Assembly (NCBI GenBank): GCA_034401795.1
Contig: CM067366.1
Coordinates: 71,407,009 to 71,471,008 of the forward strand
Reading direction: 5' to 3'
Origin: Chaetoderma sp. LZ-2023a
Taxonomy: Eukaryota > Mollusca > Caudofoveata > Chaetodermatida > Chaetodermatidae
DNA length: 64,000 nucleotides
Numbering within the stretch: the stretch's first letter is position 1; each line of letters opens with the position of its first letter. The notes below the pieces were generated by a model, which saw only the letters and a program-made list of their open reading frames with translations, had not been told where the DNA came from and did not search any database. Positions 10,733 through 21,300 of this stretch are shown here, piece after piece. A program made the position numbers and the translations under genes.

Positions 10733-12139
10733 TACATCTTAATGGATTAAATAAAACTGAATACAGATTCCTCTGTAGCAGTCAATATCTTAGTATAATA
10801 TTAATAATTTATCTGAAATGTATACAAATGTGCAAGGCCCTGACTTGGGCGGGGATTGCTAATCTCATTATCTGCTTAAATAGAGACCTTTTCACAACTT
10901 TGTCATACCTACCAGGCTAAGCTGAGAAAATCCCTTTATCCAATACAAGGTGTGACCATCATTGGTGGTCAAATCTGATTATTGTTATCCTGGTCAAGCT
11001 CAATTTGCTAGCTGACCACTGCCTGAATAGGAGTTACTTAAGCTTTTGATCCGCCCAGCCAGGAAGTTTTTGGTTCCTAGCCTTTCCTTAATTGGCTGTC
11101 TTTGCAAGTTTTCTGAGCTCAGATAGAACAATTTGTGGAAATTGAAGGGCACCCAGGCACCTGCTGGGCTCTGTAAATAGGGGACTAATAGTGGTTTTAT
11201 CTTGCACTCCACATGAAATTCTAAACAACTACTGATGCTTACAAGAGGTTTGGGAGAGGGGAGGGCATGTGCCCTTAGGCTATCACTATTCCTCAAACAA
11301 TTTCCACTCTTCCTTAACCATTTTCATTCTGAGTTGTCCAAATTAGGTTCGACATAGTCCTAATTATTAACTCTAGAGAATAATTTTTAAATGATTTGAG
11401 TGACAGTTGTTAATGTGTCAAGCAGAAATACATGTATGTTTTCCTCGAATTGTTTTAAAAATGCTCATAAGGAATTTCACTTTTTGGTTGAAAATACCAT
11501 GAGCAACATACAGGATGCAATGTGTTTGCAGAATGATAACCAGGTCTTTTGTTAGGCTGTTAGGTAAGTTATTGTTAAACCGCTTTTTATCCAATCAGCT
11601 TGTCAGTCGCTCTTCTCCCCTCTCTAAACATTTCAATTCTGCTCTTAATTGCATCTTTTAAAACTCCAGATTTTGAAAGCTGAATCTAGTACTTTCTCTG
11701 AGTGGAACAGGGTTGTAAATGTAATGAAACAATTTCTGTTCACCTGATAGTTTTGTTAGTTGCATCATTGCTTACAGAAGGTGTTTTTTTCTCTTAGAAA
11801 GCGGACTAACAGAAAATACACTTAAGACATTTGTAGTAATACTTAAACTGGAGTTTTCTTCATGAAAGTGCTGCTTTAAACAGTTTCTTTAAGTTTAATC
11901 TTGTGAATTGAGAAATAGTTTTATAATTTTAATAGAACTCAGGATTCATGAGCAAGTTTAAACAGTGAGTCAGGCAGGAATATATAAGGTGAGGATTAAA
12001 TTTGTGTGATATCTTGTAAGGTTTTTAATGATTTTCTGAAAGTGGTTGCTCTCTGACGCATCAATAATCTTCATCGAATAATTATTTTCAAAATTTCTCG
12101 TCAGCTTTTTATCTGGTAACAAATATGTATAACAATTAT
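10733..12139. other. unassigned single-copy-like DNA
   Basis: No foldback copies occur in about 1.4 kb, which is unusual for this window. The open frame at 11000-11296 on the minus strand has no family signature. I cannot name anything here. Confidence 0.4.
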
Positions 12140-12330
12140 CCCTTTAGACTAAAACAGCTTCTGCAATCGTCTTGACAAATATACACATTTGCGGATCAAG
12201 AGAACACTATTTTTGAAAATTTTACCACTGAAATAACTAGCTCAATCACTGAGCCAGTCAGTTCAGTGATATATTTTCAAAAATAAGTTCTGGTGTCTGC
12301 AAATGGATGTTTTCTATGAGGGCTAATCTT
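12140..12330 (-). mobile_element. Family I foldback element, diverged
   Basis: Core AACTAGCTCAATCACTGAGCCAGT. The stem shows paired changes: CTCA..TGAG instead of CTCG..CGAG, and ACTGAAAT facing TTCAGT. Confidence 0.7.
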
Positions 12331-12427
12331 TAATTATATTATCAGTCAAAGACAAAGATTATATACATTGATTTTGAACAGTTAATTGCATATTCTCTGA
12401 TTATAGACATTTAATATAAACATCACT

Positions 12428-12616
12428 TAACCCTTTAACTCCTACAACTCTGATGTCAAAATTTTCAATTTTCAAATTAAATTACAAGTTTAATTGGTGG
12501 TCATTTTAAAATCGTAGACAGCAACATCATCCACTAAAATTATTCTAAAACGACCACCAATTTCTTTGCTATTGACATATTAAGAGATAGAATGTTGACA
12601 TCAGAGTGGTAAGAGT
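12428..12616 (+). mobile_element. Family IV foldback element
   Basis: It starts TTAACCCTTTAAC with AACTCTGATGTCAAAATTTT, and ends TTGACATCAGAGTGGTAAGAG. The centre GACAGCAACATCATCCAC is retained. The inner stem (AATTGGTGGTCATTTTA against TAAAACGACCACCAATT) differs from the other family IV copies yet still pairs. Confidence 0.8.
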
Positions 12617-12842
12617 TAGCACTCATATCAACCAAAACAGATACTGCAGTGATCTTGAGAAATGTCCGTTTGCAGACCAAGAGAAGACTATATTTGAAAA
12701 TTTACCACTGAAATGACTGACTCGCTAACCGGGCCAGTCATTGCAGTGATAAATTTTCAAAAATAGTCTTTTGGTCTACAAATGAAAATTTTTACGAGAA
12801 AATTGAAATTTTCTTGAACAAATTTGAGGGTAAGAGGGTTAA
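12613..12842 (-). mobile_element. Family I foldback element
   Basis: It follows the family IV copy directly and shares its TTAGC junction. Core ACTGACTCGCTAACCGGGCCAGT. It ends TTGAGGGTAAGAGGGTTAA. Confidence 0.8.
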
Positions 12843-13011
12843 GTGTGATCTCGCTATGGTTGAACCATGAGGCAGCTTTGCAAGAAATGTCCAAAATTTG
12901 AAAACTAACCAGCCGAGTGTCTGACAGGGAAAGAAACTTATGCTAGTTGTGAGGCGCAACTAAAATACCCACTGGGTAAATAGGAGAGAAATAGAAATTG
13001 CATAATTGTTT

Positions 13012-13245
13012 TAACCATTACAACCTCAGAAATTGGGTTTGAAAAAAATTTCATTTTTCTCATAGAAAATGTCCATTTGCAGACCAAGAGAAGACTATTT
13101 TTGAATATTTATCACTGGAATGACTGGCTCGGTTATCGAGCCAGTTATTCCAATGGTAAATTTTCAAAAATGGTCATCTTGGTCTGCAAATGGACATTTG
13201 TCATGACCACTGCTGAAGCCATTTTTGGCTGAGATAAGGGTTAAC
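13012..13245 (+). mobile_element. Family I foldback element
   Basis: Near-complete copy with core ACTGGCTCGGTTATCGAGCCAGT and both TTGCAGACCAAGAGAAGAC-type arms. It ends TTGGCTGAGATAAGGGTTAA. Confidence 0.85.
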
Positions 13246-13377
13246 AAGTTTAAAGACTTAAATCATTTAAAAATAATAACTTTATACAATGTTTTAATTA
13301 ATAATTTTGATTATCTGATATTATGAATTAATATGGGAATGAATTATCTTCTCACATAGAAAAGTGTACTGAACTAT

Positions 13378-13593
13378 TTAAACCCTTTCAATCGACAAAT
13401 CATGGAAAAAGTATATTCTTTGGTTTAAAACTTATTCTGTTGAATAATTTGAAATTAATTTAACTGGAAGCTGTTGCTGCCTAAAGCAGCAATGGCAGCG
13501 CCAGTCAAGTTTATTTCAAAATATTCAACATTTAATTTCTGGTATGGTTGCCTTGAAAATGTGATATCGGGAATTCATCAGTGAAAGGGTTAA
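13378..13593 (+). mobile_element. Family III foldback element
   Basis: It starts TTAAACCCTTTCAATCG and ends CAGTGAAAGGGTTAA. Core AACTGGAAGCTGTTGCTGCC..AGCAATGGCAGCGCCAGT carries a small insertion in the right half. Confidence 0.85.
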
Positions 13594-13734
13594 AGTATAA
13601 TTAGAACTAATGTTCTATTTTCTTGAAAACCATAATCCAGGATAACATTTTCTAATTGCTATTAATTCCATACTAAAGTGTGAAGTGTCCAGCCTTTACC
13701 TGGTCATTAGCACCTGTTCTCTTAGTGTGTCCAG

Positions 13735-13738
<4 letters not shown>

Positions 13739-13771
<33 letters not shown>
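13739..13771. repeat. (AT)n microsatellite
   Basis: Pure AT dinucleotides for about 32 bp. Confidence 0.95.
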
Positions 13772-13773
<2 letters not shown>

Positions 13774-13860
13774 TAATTTACAGACAGGATTAACTCTTCC
13801 CATGCTGAATATACTGAATAATGATTTCACTAGCTCTAGTCGACTTAGAGGTTATAAGCA

Positions 13861-14076
13861 TTTAACCCTTACGACTCTGATGTCAATATTATATCTTTTA
13901 TTGTGTCAATATCAAAGAAACTGGTGTACATTCTTCAACAATTTTAGTGGCATATGTTGCTGACATGTCTATGAAAGTACCATCTCCCACCAAATTTGTT
14001 GAAAAATGAACACCAGTTCATCTTTTAATTTAATTTGAAAATTTTAAAGTTTTGGACAATAGAGTGTAGAAGGGTT
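13861..14076 (-). mobile_element. Family IV foldback element
   Basis: TTTAACCCTTACGACTCTGATG at the left, AGAAGGGTTAAAA at the right. The stem AAACTGGTGTACATT..AATGAACACCAGTTC is intact; the central loop region (TGTTGCTGACATGTCTATG) is diverged. Confidence 0.8.
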
Positions 14077-14094
14077 AAAACCTGCTGTACATAC

Positions 14095-14235
14095 AGATAA
14101 TAAATAAGTTAACAATGTTTCCAAAACAGAGAGATGTTAGTTACTAAGAAATGTTAGCAGCAATGTCTTCCAATCCAATTTATGTTCAAAATATTCAACA
14201 GTGAATTTTATTCTGTTTTGGAAACATGTTAAGTG
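14095..14235. mobile_element. Family V element, partial
   Basis: TGTTTCCAAAACAGAG at the left faces CTGTTTTGGAAACATGTTAA at the right. The right core half CAATGTCTTCCAATCCAATT is kept; most of the left core half is missing. Confidence 0.65.
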
Positions 14236-14293
14236 GTTTCTGTGTCAATATCATCTCAGTTTATATCTTAGCCTTTTTGATGGTCAAGATTTG

Positions 14294-14502
14294 TTAACCC
14301 TTTAACACTCGAATTTGTTAAAGAAAATTTCGACAAGAAAACAATTTAAAAAAAATTACCATTGGAATGTCACTGGCTCGGTTATCGAGCCTGTCATTCC
14401 ATTGGTAAATTAAAAAAAAAGTTCTCTTCATCTGCAAATGGATATTTTTCAAGATCACGGCAGATGCCATTTTTTGGCTGATCGGAGGTTTAATGGATTA
14501 AC
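14294..14502 (+). mobile_element. Family I foldback element
   Basis: TTAACCCTTTAACACTCG to TTTAATGGATTAA. Core CACTGGCTCGGTTATCGAGCCTGT. The left Y-shaped arm has lost the TTTGCAGACCAAGAG block. Confidence 0.8.
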
Positions 14503-14923
14503 CAGTTCCTTCATCAATACCCATAAATTATCATGGTATCTTAATCTTAGTCACTTATTCAAGCATTATCCTGAGATAAATGTTTTAAATATTTTTTCCT
14601 TGGCTCAGTAAATTACACCTTTACAAAATAGTTTCCTCGAAGTAAGTTAGTTAATGATGATTTCACAAGAGCTGGACAGAAGTGGTTTTATCCACTTTGG
14701 ATATTAAAGAGTTAATGTCTAGATATGTTTATCATAAGACATACATGTATTTATACAAGCAGGTTGGATCTAACTCTTCACCTTGATGCGGACGGAATGT
14801 ATCGCAATTTATGGATTCTTCACAGATGTGACCTTTATCAATCTCTGAAAAGCGTATGATGCATTTATGTTTTAATCTATTTAAGCCTTATAGACTAGCT
14901 GATACAACAAGTTGTTTTGACAC
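14503..14923. other. unassigned
   Basis: Nothing recognised. Confidence 0.35.
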
Positions 14924-15145
14924 ATTAATCCACCTCAAATTTGTTCAAAAAAATTTCAATTTTCTCATACAAAATATCTGTTTGCATAACAAGAGAAGAC
15001 TATTTTTGAAAGTTTACTACTGGAATGACTGGCTAGATTATAGAGTCAGTCATTACAGTGGTAAATTTTCAAATAGTCTTTACTTGGTTTGCAAATGGAC
15101 ATATCTTAAGACGACTGCCGGCTTGAGTGATAAACGGTAAATGGT
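14924..15145 (+). mobile_element. Family I foldback element
   Basis: Core ACTGGCTAGATTATAGAGTCAGT, with a matched A/T change in the stem next to the loop (CTAG..TAGAG). The right end is shortened. Confidence 0.75.
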
Positions 15146-15436
15146 GAAATTTTGTCAGATGACAATTTAAAAATAAATATTGACCCGATCATTCCACTGG
15201 TAAATTAAAAAAAAGTATATTCTTCCCTTCATTTTCAAATTGATATTTGTCAACACAGACCCTTATTTGGCAGGCTTAATTATTAAATGCTTAACACATT
15301 ACAGATGTTCTCTGGAATATTTAGGAATTAATTCACCGGGAAACCATTATTGCTTCAGCCATTATATGTTTTGAAAATATTCAGCTCTTTTCCTATATGT
15401 TTGCCCCAAGACAACATTTCATTAGAGAAAAGGTTA
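15146..15436. mobile_element. Family I right-half fragment plus degraded family III
   Basis: CATTCCACTGGTAAATTAAA and TTTGGCAGGCTTAA (15190-15293) are a family I remnant. From about 15290 to 15436 there is TTAACACATTACAG..AAAAGGTTAA with a weak GGAAACCATTATTGC core, a family III remnant. Confidence 0.5.
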
Positions 15437-15844
15437 ATTTCATAATTTTTAGTGGTCAAGATTGGTCAAATTGGTCTTTTAGCTTTTGATCAGCTTTCAA
15501 CTCAGACTCCAATTGTAGGCTAAGAAAATACTAATTCTTAAAATTTAGCCCTTGTGTTACTGGATTGGACCCGATAGATTATCGAACCATTGCCATACTC
15601 CAGTGGTATTAATCTTCATATATATATGATTTTCTATGGGTAAATTGAGCTTTTCTGGAACAAAATTATCGGTGAAAGCATTTCTCAAGACCATTGCAGA
15701 AGCTGTGAGTCTGGCTTGACCATTAAAGACTTAATTATGTACACGTCCCATTATCTCACGTCCCCTCATCTCACATCCCCTCCTCTCAATGTAGTCAATT
15801 ATGTACACATCCTCTCATTGCATGTCCCCTCATCTCAGCGTAAA
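15437..15844. mobile_element. Degraded family I element and C-rich spacer
   Basis: Weak family I signals (GGATTGGACCCGATAGATTATCG at 15561-15590, CATTGCAGAAGCTGTG near 15695). 15632-15678 is an inverted copy of 15851-15894. Between them is a CCCCTCATCTCA-rich spacer (15740-15840). Confidence 0.45.
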
Positions 15845-16094
15845 TCTTTCACCAATAATTTTGTTCCAGAAAAGCTCAATTTACCCATAGAAAATGTCAA
15901 TCTGCAGACGAACAGAAGACTATTTTTGAAAAATTATTACTGGAATGACTGGCTCAGTTGACTGGCTCAGTTTTCGAGCCAGTCATTCCAGTGATAAATT
16001 TTCAAAAATAGTCTTCTCTTGGTCTGCAAATGAACATCTTTCAAGACCATTGCAGAAGCCATTTTTAGCCGATTTGAGCGTTAAAGGGTTAATG
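15845..16094 (+). mobile_element. Family I foldback element with duplicated core half
   Basis: The left core half GACTGGCTCAGTT is repeated in tandem (15945-15970) before CGAGCCAGTC. It ends GATTTGAGCGTTAAAGGGTTAA. Confidence 0.8.
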
Positions 16095-16282
16095 ATTTCA
16101 ATTTCAAGAAATTGCCCATATCACAATCTCAGGGCCAAAAGGAATGTTGTGACTGGAAGCTATTGCTGCCTTAGACAGCATGCAATGATCTCCAGTCATA
16201 TTAATTTCAAAATATTAAACAGAATATGCTATACATTGTAAAGAATTTACTTTTTCAGGAATTTGTCGCTGTATGGGTTAAT
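16090..16282 (+). mobile_element. Family III element, left-truncated
   Basis: GACTGGAAGCTATTGCTGCC..CTCCAGTCATATTAATTTC is followed by the typical right arm ATGCTATACATTGTAAAGAA and TTTTTCAGGAATTTGTCG, ending GGGTTAA. Confidence 0.7.
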
Positions 16283-16940
16283 TCAATTCCTTTCATTTGA
16301 CTTCCATAAATATATCAATAATATGCAGTAGATCAATCAACAAATTACAATCAAACTGATTTAAAAACATACAATATATACATGTATGTATCATGTATAT
16401 ATTATTAATATGAAAAAAGCCTGTACCACCCGGATTTCAGTATACAATGTGACAAACATTGAACCTGTCCATTAAATGTTCTTAACTGCTTCTCTTTCAT
16501 TTTCTATAAGGCTCTAAGCTAAGGCTCATGTTTTCACACATACAAGGTCACCTATGATCAGTCCTTCACAGGACTAGATTATTCCAAAGACCCGCGGTCG
16601 AAAAAAGTGAGGGATCCAACGCAGGCTTCATAGCTCAGCACACAGTTCCTTCAAATTTTCTCATACGAAGAGATTTAAACGATCACTGCTCATATTATTT
16701 TAGGGTTTAGTTGAGTGTGTTTTGGATGTGAAAAGAATGTGTGAAAATAAATGTTCTGTTTCGAGGTGATATGCACGCTTGGCACATTTTCAGAGTGGCT
16801 GTTAGGCTTTTAGGCCAGTTTTAGTGGGGGATCCTCAGAAACGATATATAAATTGAAGTTATTCCAGTACAGTTGATATGTTTTTTATGTGAAATCAATT
16901 CAGCACTGACATCATGTGTTTGTGAATAAATGTTGAAAAT
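16283..16940. other. unassigned
   Basis: No gene or named repeat seen. Confidence 0.35.
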
Positions 16941-17157
16941 CTCTGACTACTGCAAGCCACGATACAATAATTAAAAAATTTAATGGGCAATAACTGGCCC
17001 TGCTGAATATATTGAAAAAATTTGGACTGACTTGTTCTCTGGTGGCTTAGCCACCATCAACTTTCAGTCAAATTGTTTTCAAAATATTTTAAGTTAGGCC
17101 AGAGTTAAACTCCCTGGAAAATGCAGTCTGCAGAAATCAGCACGCAACAGTTAAAGT
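16941..17157 (+). mobile_element. Family II foldback element
   Basis: CTCTGACTACTGCAAGCCAC at left, AACTCCCTGGAAAATGCAGTC and CAACAGTTAA at right. Core GACTTGTTCTCTGGTGGCTTAGCCACCATCAACTTTCAGTC is partly mismatched. Confidence 0.75.
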
Positions 17158-17599
17158 ATACTTTTTGTTGTCATCATTAATCTGTTTATTTTGATGCGTT
17201 AAGTCCAGGGTGTAAGTATGTCTTTGTAAATAGATGCAATGTGGATGAATATTCTTAATAGATGATTGTTTTATCTTTCACATTGGTATAACCTGAACAA
17301 TTGCATATGATTTATGATTTTTGTTCAGATTTCTCAGAAAATTAGATTCAAGACAACTGAGTTATGAAACATGAGATGAATGAAACACATTGGCCCATAA
17401 ATTTATTGTCAAGGTGGCCAACAATGGCTCAAACGCAGTGGGGCCATGACATGTGTGCTTGTTGCAACAGAATAAGGTAGATTTTGAATCGGGTATAGTG
17501 ACTAAAGACTCACTTCAAATAACTTCTCCTCTACAGTACATGGTCATGGCTGCCATTGTTATATTAAAAGCATCAAGCCTGTTTTCAGTCAGTAAAAAT
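17158..17599. other. unassigned
   Basis: Nothing recognised apart from short, family-less open frames. Confidence 0.35.
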
Positions 17600-18720
17600 T
17601 CCTCTAATAAGGTATACTATTCCATCAGGTGTCATTTGATTGATTAAGGAGCTAGCAATGACTGACAAGGCATTGGCGGGTGTTGGGGGAGGTGATTGGG
17701 ATTCTTGGTGATGTATGCTGGCTGAACATCGGTGAAGGATGTGTGTGCTATAGTTGCAGTAGGGTTGTGGTCCATGTTATCATTTGCAGAAGTCGCATAC
17801 CACTGCTTTTACAAGGTTGGTGAGCAGATGACATCATCTTAGACATATTGGGCTATACATCTGCTTCCTGTCCTGTAGCTGGGTAGTAATTTCAAGAACA
17901 GTCAAGATATGCCGAGCCTGATGCTCATGGAGCAGTACTAATAAGATTCCTTTTTCCTGATTTTGGCAAATATGACCATGCCCACGTACACTGCGAATGG
18001 AGTCGCATGATCCTTGGAGTGCCTGTGACTTGGGGAAGTGAAGTGGAAGAGTTTCTTCACTGGTTCCAACATGGAATGTGTTATTGATTGCTGCCTTGTG
18101 GTTCACTGAACATCTACCATATCATTTCTGCAGCTTTGGCTAAGTGAATGGCTTCGCTATATTTACACGCTCGTGGTAGAATGGAGCATATACACACTTC
18201 TTCAAGGCCAGAAGACCATCTCGTCCTTGGTTGTGACCTAGCTTGGGGAATATATGAAATTAATTGGTCCTTAAATAGCTGCTTGTAGAGTGAAATTAAA
18301 TCTGTGAGCTTAAAAATGGCTGGATCTGTACCTTTATTGGCAATGTTTGTGTCCCTGATGTAAGTGACCAGCTCAGGGAAAGCAGTTGGTTATGCTTCCT
18401 TCTTATCAAGCTTTTAGAGCGGGTCTGAGTACTTGTTTCATGCGTTTGTACATTTAGTTGTACTCGTTCTCGGATGTATATAGTGCTGCCAAGCAGGCAG
18501 AATGATGCTTAATTTCTTGTGCCACAACATTGCCTACACTTAGTTTAGTAAGAAGTCGTCTATCACTGAGGGTCTTTACAAATTCGTATATTCCCTCATT
18601 CAGTTTCCATGTCATTGCTTGTCTGAGAACATTTCCTGGAGCTGGTAGTGTGTCACTCCTGAGACAAAGGTACGACCTCTACTATTACACCCCACCCCTA
18701 CTCCCCATGCGTTAGCATTA
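17600..18720 (-). pseudogene. Decayed protein-coding relic, uncharacterised family
   Basis: Read on the minus strand, this stretch gives protein-like segments broken by frameshifts and stops. Around 18380-18270 it reads ELVTYIRD then FKLTDLISLYKQLF. Near 18520-18470 there is HKKLSIILPAWQHYI, and near 18150 HLAKAAEMI. The downstream open segment (18106-17834, 90 aa) is Leu/His/Gln-rich. From memory the ELV-YI / FKL-DL-SLY pattern resembles large uncharacterised proteins that are multicopy in marine invertebrate genomes, probably mobile-element linked. That family link is a recollection, not a search result. Codon-like composition and higher GC than the flanks support a dead coding sequence. 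No intact frame remains, so I assign no function. Confidence 0.35.
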
Positions 18721-19204
18721 CCTGTTAAGCACTAAGCACTACTAGCAACATTGAAAAGCCAGGTAGCATGACCAGAATTTTCTTGAGAGCAGTCTGAAAT
18801 GAAGAATGGTGTACCTGTGTTATGTGTGCTAAGACTATTAAATCAACACCAAGATTACTTAAATTTACCAAATCAATCCATTTATATGTAAATAATAAGA
18901 TCTTTATGTGAATTTGGCAGCCATCTTGAAAAATGGCCACCATTTTTTAATGTTTAAATGTCTAATCGGATAGATCTGAAAAGTGGCATGCATAGATTAA
19001 CCATGCCAAATTTCATCCTTCTATAACCACCATTTGCAAGGTACTTCTGTTTATCTGCCACACTTCATACACTTTCAATTTTTGTGACACTAGCTACGTA
19101 ATTTTGATTGTGATCAGCTAACAAGTGACGTATTTGATTATGACATCCAATATTTGCTCATTAAAGTCACAGATCAGATCTCACCTGTTGAGACCCGTGC
19201 AGAA
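18721..19204. other. unassigned, GCCATCTTG-type repeat remnant
   Basis: 18905-19030 contains GGCAGCCATCTTGAAAAATG and CCAAATTTCATCC, a style seen in other dispersed repeats of this window (7360-8545). No gene is seen. Confidence 0.35.
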
Positions 19205-19238
19205 ATGTGGAGCTAGTTATTACTTTATTTCAACATAC

Positions 19239-19520
19239 ATCCTTGCATTACTATTGCTCTTTCCCTCTGAAGGAAAGTGTAGTAGGATGAATTTTTTACA
19301 GCCAATGTTTGTTGGGTATTATGGTTACAGAGTGACTGAAGGCTCTCTAATGATGAGATCCATAGTAATTCGCTTGAATGCTATATCTCAGAATGAGGCA
19401 GGAAGAGGGTTAATCCAATACCCAGAGCCACTGAGTAGGCCATTAAGCACAATGACAACCTCAATGGCTGATAGCTATCACATGACCTTGTTGGTAGCAA
19501 CCAAGACTTGATTCCTTTTC
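19239..19520 (+). repeat. DIRS left inverted terminal repeat
   Basis: About 280 bp starting at CATCCTTGCATTACTATTGC. It is the reverse complement, with scattered differences, of 26740-27049. Shared blocks include GCATTACTATTGC, ACAGCCAATGTTTG and GGTTGCTACCAACAAGG (in reverse). The 128-aa open frame at 19125-19511 is just translated repeat. Confidence 0.9.
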
Positions 19521-20015
19521 CTACTCTTGAAGGAAGAGGCGTTAAAATTTACAAGCCAATTTAAAAGTTATTTATAACTTGTTAAAATCGCTGTGGATTA
19601 TTGAAAAGTGAAGTAAAGATCATCGAGATGTCGGATAAAAGAAAGAAACCTCCCAAAATAAGTGGTTGTAGGTCCTGGTGCTTTAATAATGATTTTTAGA
19701 TCATTTCTATTTTCGTGGTAGGCGCGTTACCAGTTTGGTTATTTGCACCCAGAGTGTATAGACTTTGAGTTGTCTATTTGTGCTTCTTTTTTAACCAGTA
19801 GCTTGTAGAGCTATTGAATTGACATGGATGTAAGGTATTGAGCATGAATCTATGATTATCTCGACAACATACTCTCTCAAAGAAACAAAATAATTTTCAA
19901 ATTTGAGATCGGTAAGGTCTCCATTTATAAATCTTGGGATTAGCGCTGGCTGGCTAATCCTGAGTCATATTCGGAGCTTTACTGTATCAGATCTTGCTGT
20001 TTTTACCATTCAGAT

Positions 20016-20600
20016 TTGGGAGAGTCTCCGAAGAGGTCCAAGGAGACGAACAAAGAAAAGAATATGAACCATTCAATTAGATGTTCTAATAGCAGCGGCC
20101 ATAGGTTTATTAAGTCGGATCACTCTGGACATGTGTGTTCCAAGTGCACTTCGTGTACTCTTGAGTCTACCTGTTTGATATGCAGGTCATGGTCGCTAGC
20201 TACTAGAATGTCGTTTTTCAAACCAAATTCTCCTGTGACTTCTAAATTTCCTGGAAATCCTCCATTAGGGTCGGCGGTTAAAATAAAGGCTAAAACCGGG
20301 ATTCAGCCATAAGACTTGAGAAGATTGTTTTGTCAATGGAATGTCTCCAGAAACAAGTCAGTAAGATAGATTCATCTATTGACAGCAGGATTGATAAAAT
20401 TATCCTGGACCAGTCAGTCTCCAATATTTCATCTCCTGACAAAGTTGATGGTGAAGCATTGGAGCTGGCTGTTCCAAGAAAGCACTTATTCAGCAAATCT
20501 AACAAATTACAATAAACTGATTTGCACTGTTTCAGGGTACCACAAAGAATAGAAAGAACAAAAGCATGAAGTCTCGGTTTACGCCTCATTCACCGCTCAT
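20016..20600 (+). pseudogene. DIRS Gag-like ORF, N-terminal part
   Basis: The open frame at 20016-20312 encodes 98 aa. Its centre has the spacing HVCSKCTSC-(6)-CLICRSWS, a Cys-rich knuckle of the type found near the start of DIRS-family ORF1 (family recalled, not searched). A downstream segment (20330-20515) continues with an acidic, coiled-coil-like stretch ending SKSNKLQ, after which a stop at about 20514 breaks it. Gag would coat the element RNA in the cell. The broken frame makes this copy non-functional. Confidence 0.6.
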
Positions 20601-20647
20601 TCAGAAGCTAGTCATATCAACACAGGACTTCTGCATCATTAGTCAAC

Positions 20648-21300
20648 ATGTCGCAGCCTGCGCCCTTGCAGACCAAGGAAGCTCTCTGGCCTAATCAGGT
20701 TATAAGTCGGTCCAGTCTGGCATCTCCTGTCACTACTACGTCTTCATTGGCTGGGTCGAAGGATTTTCTGACCAGAGTGGTCCAGGTCATTGCACATCCG
20801 CTGTCATCTACAAAGCCGGTTGCATCTTCCTATATTGTATCTGCTGTTACTCCAGCTAGACTTCCGACCCAGGGCCCGGGTTTTTTCCCAGCCCCGGGTC
20901 TGGACATTGACCGGTTTAGGTTGCCGATTTCATCCTTGGGGCTGGACCCAGATCTTTGTCCGTGGCCGGCCATTAGGGATACTTTGGGTTCTGTTTTCTT
21001 GCCGTCTCCGGCCCTGCCCCCGGGGTTTCTCCTGGGTGTGGGGTGGGTCCTCTCCTCTCTGGACATTTTCCTGGCTTTCCCGCCCCGGCTCAGGCTCTGG
21101 CCCAAGTCGGGACCGGTCATTCTGGAGTGTGAGAATTAAATTTTGAATTTTTCTCCAAGTTTTCCCCGCTCCGGCGGTTCGGGTCCGGTCATTCCGGCGT
21201 GTCAAAATCAAATTTTAAAATTCTTCCACTATTTTCGACATTTTTTTCTCATGTTTCCCCGGTCATGAATGGCATAAGATTCGGGACCGGGTTTAGTGGA
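20648..21300 (+). pseudogene. DIRS Gag-like ORF, GC-rich part
   Basis: A 163-aa open frame (20648-21139) is Pro/Leu/Ser-rich with no named domain. Its GC content is far above the surrounding DNA (blocks such as CAGGGCCCGGG and GCCCCGGGTCTGG). From about 21106 a ~71-bp unit is repeated: GGACCGGTCATTCTGGAGTG, then GGTCCGGTCATTCCGGCGTG, coding for a G-x-GHSGV-like motif in one frame. I read it as the tail of the Gag region; it could instead be an unrelated repeat insertion. Confidence 0.45.

Noticed and set aside
19125..19511. 128-aa open frame
   Set aside because: It is the DIRS terminal repeat; the inverted copy at the other end gives a similar fragment on the other strand (26863-27108).
20830..21211. 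Overlapping open frames on both strands at 20790-21211
   Set aside because: They result from high GC and few stops in this patch; only the forward frame at 20648 fits the element orientation.
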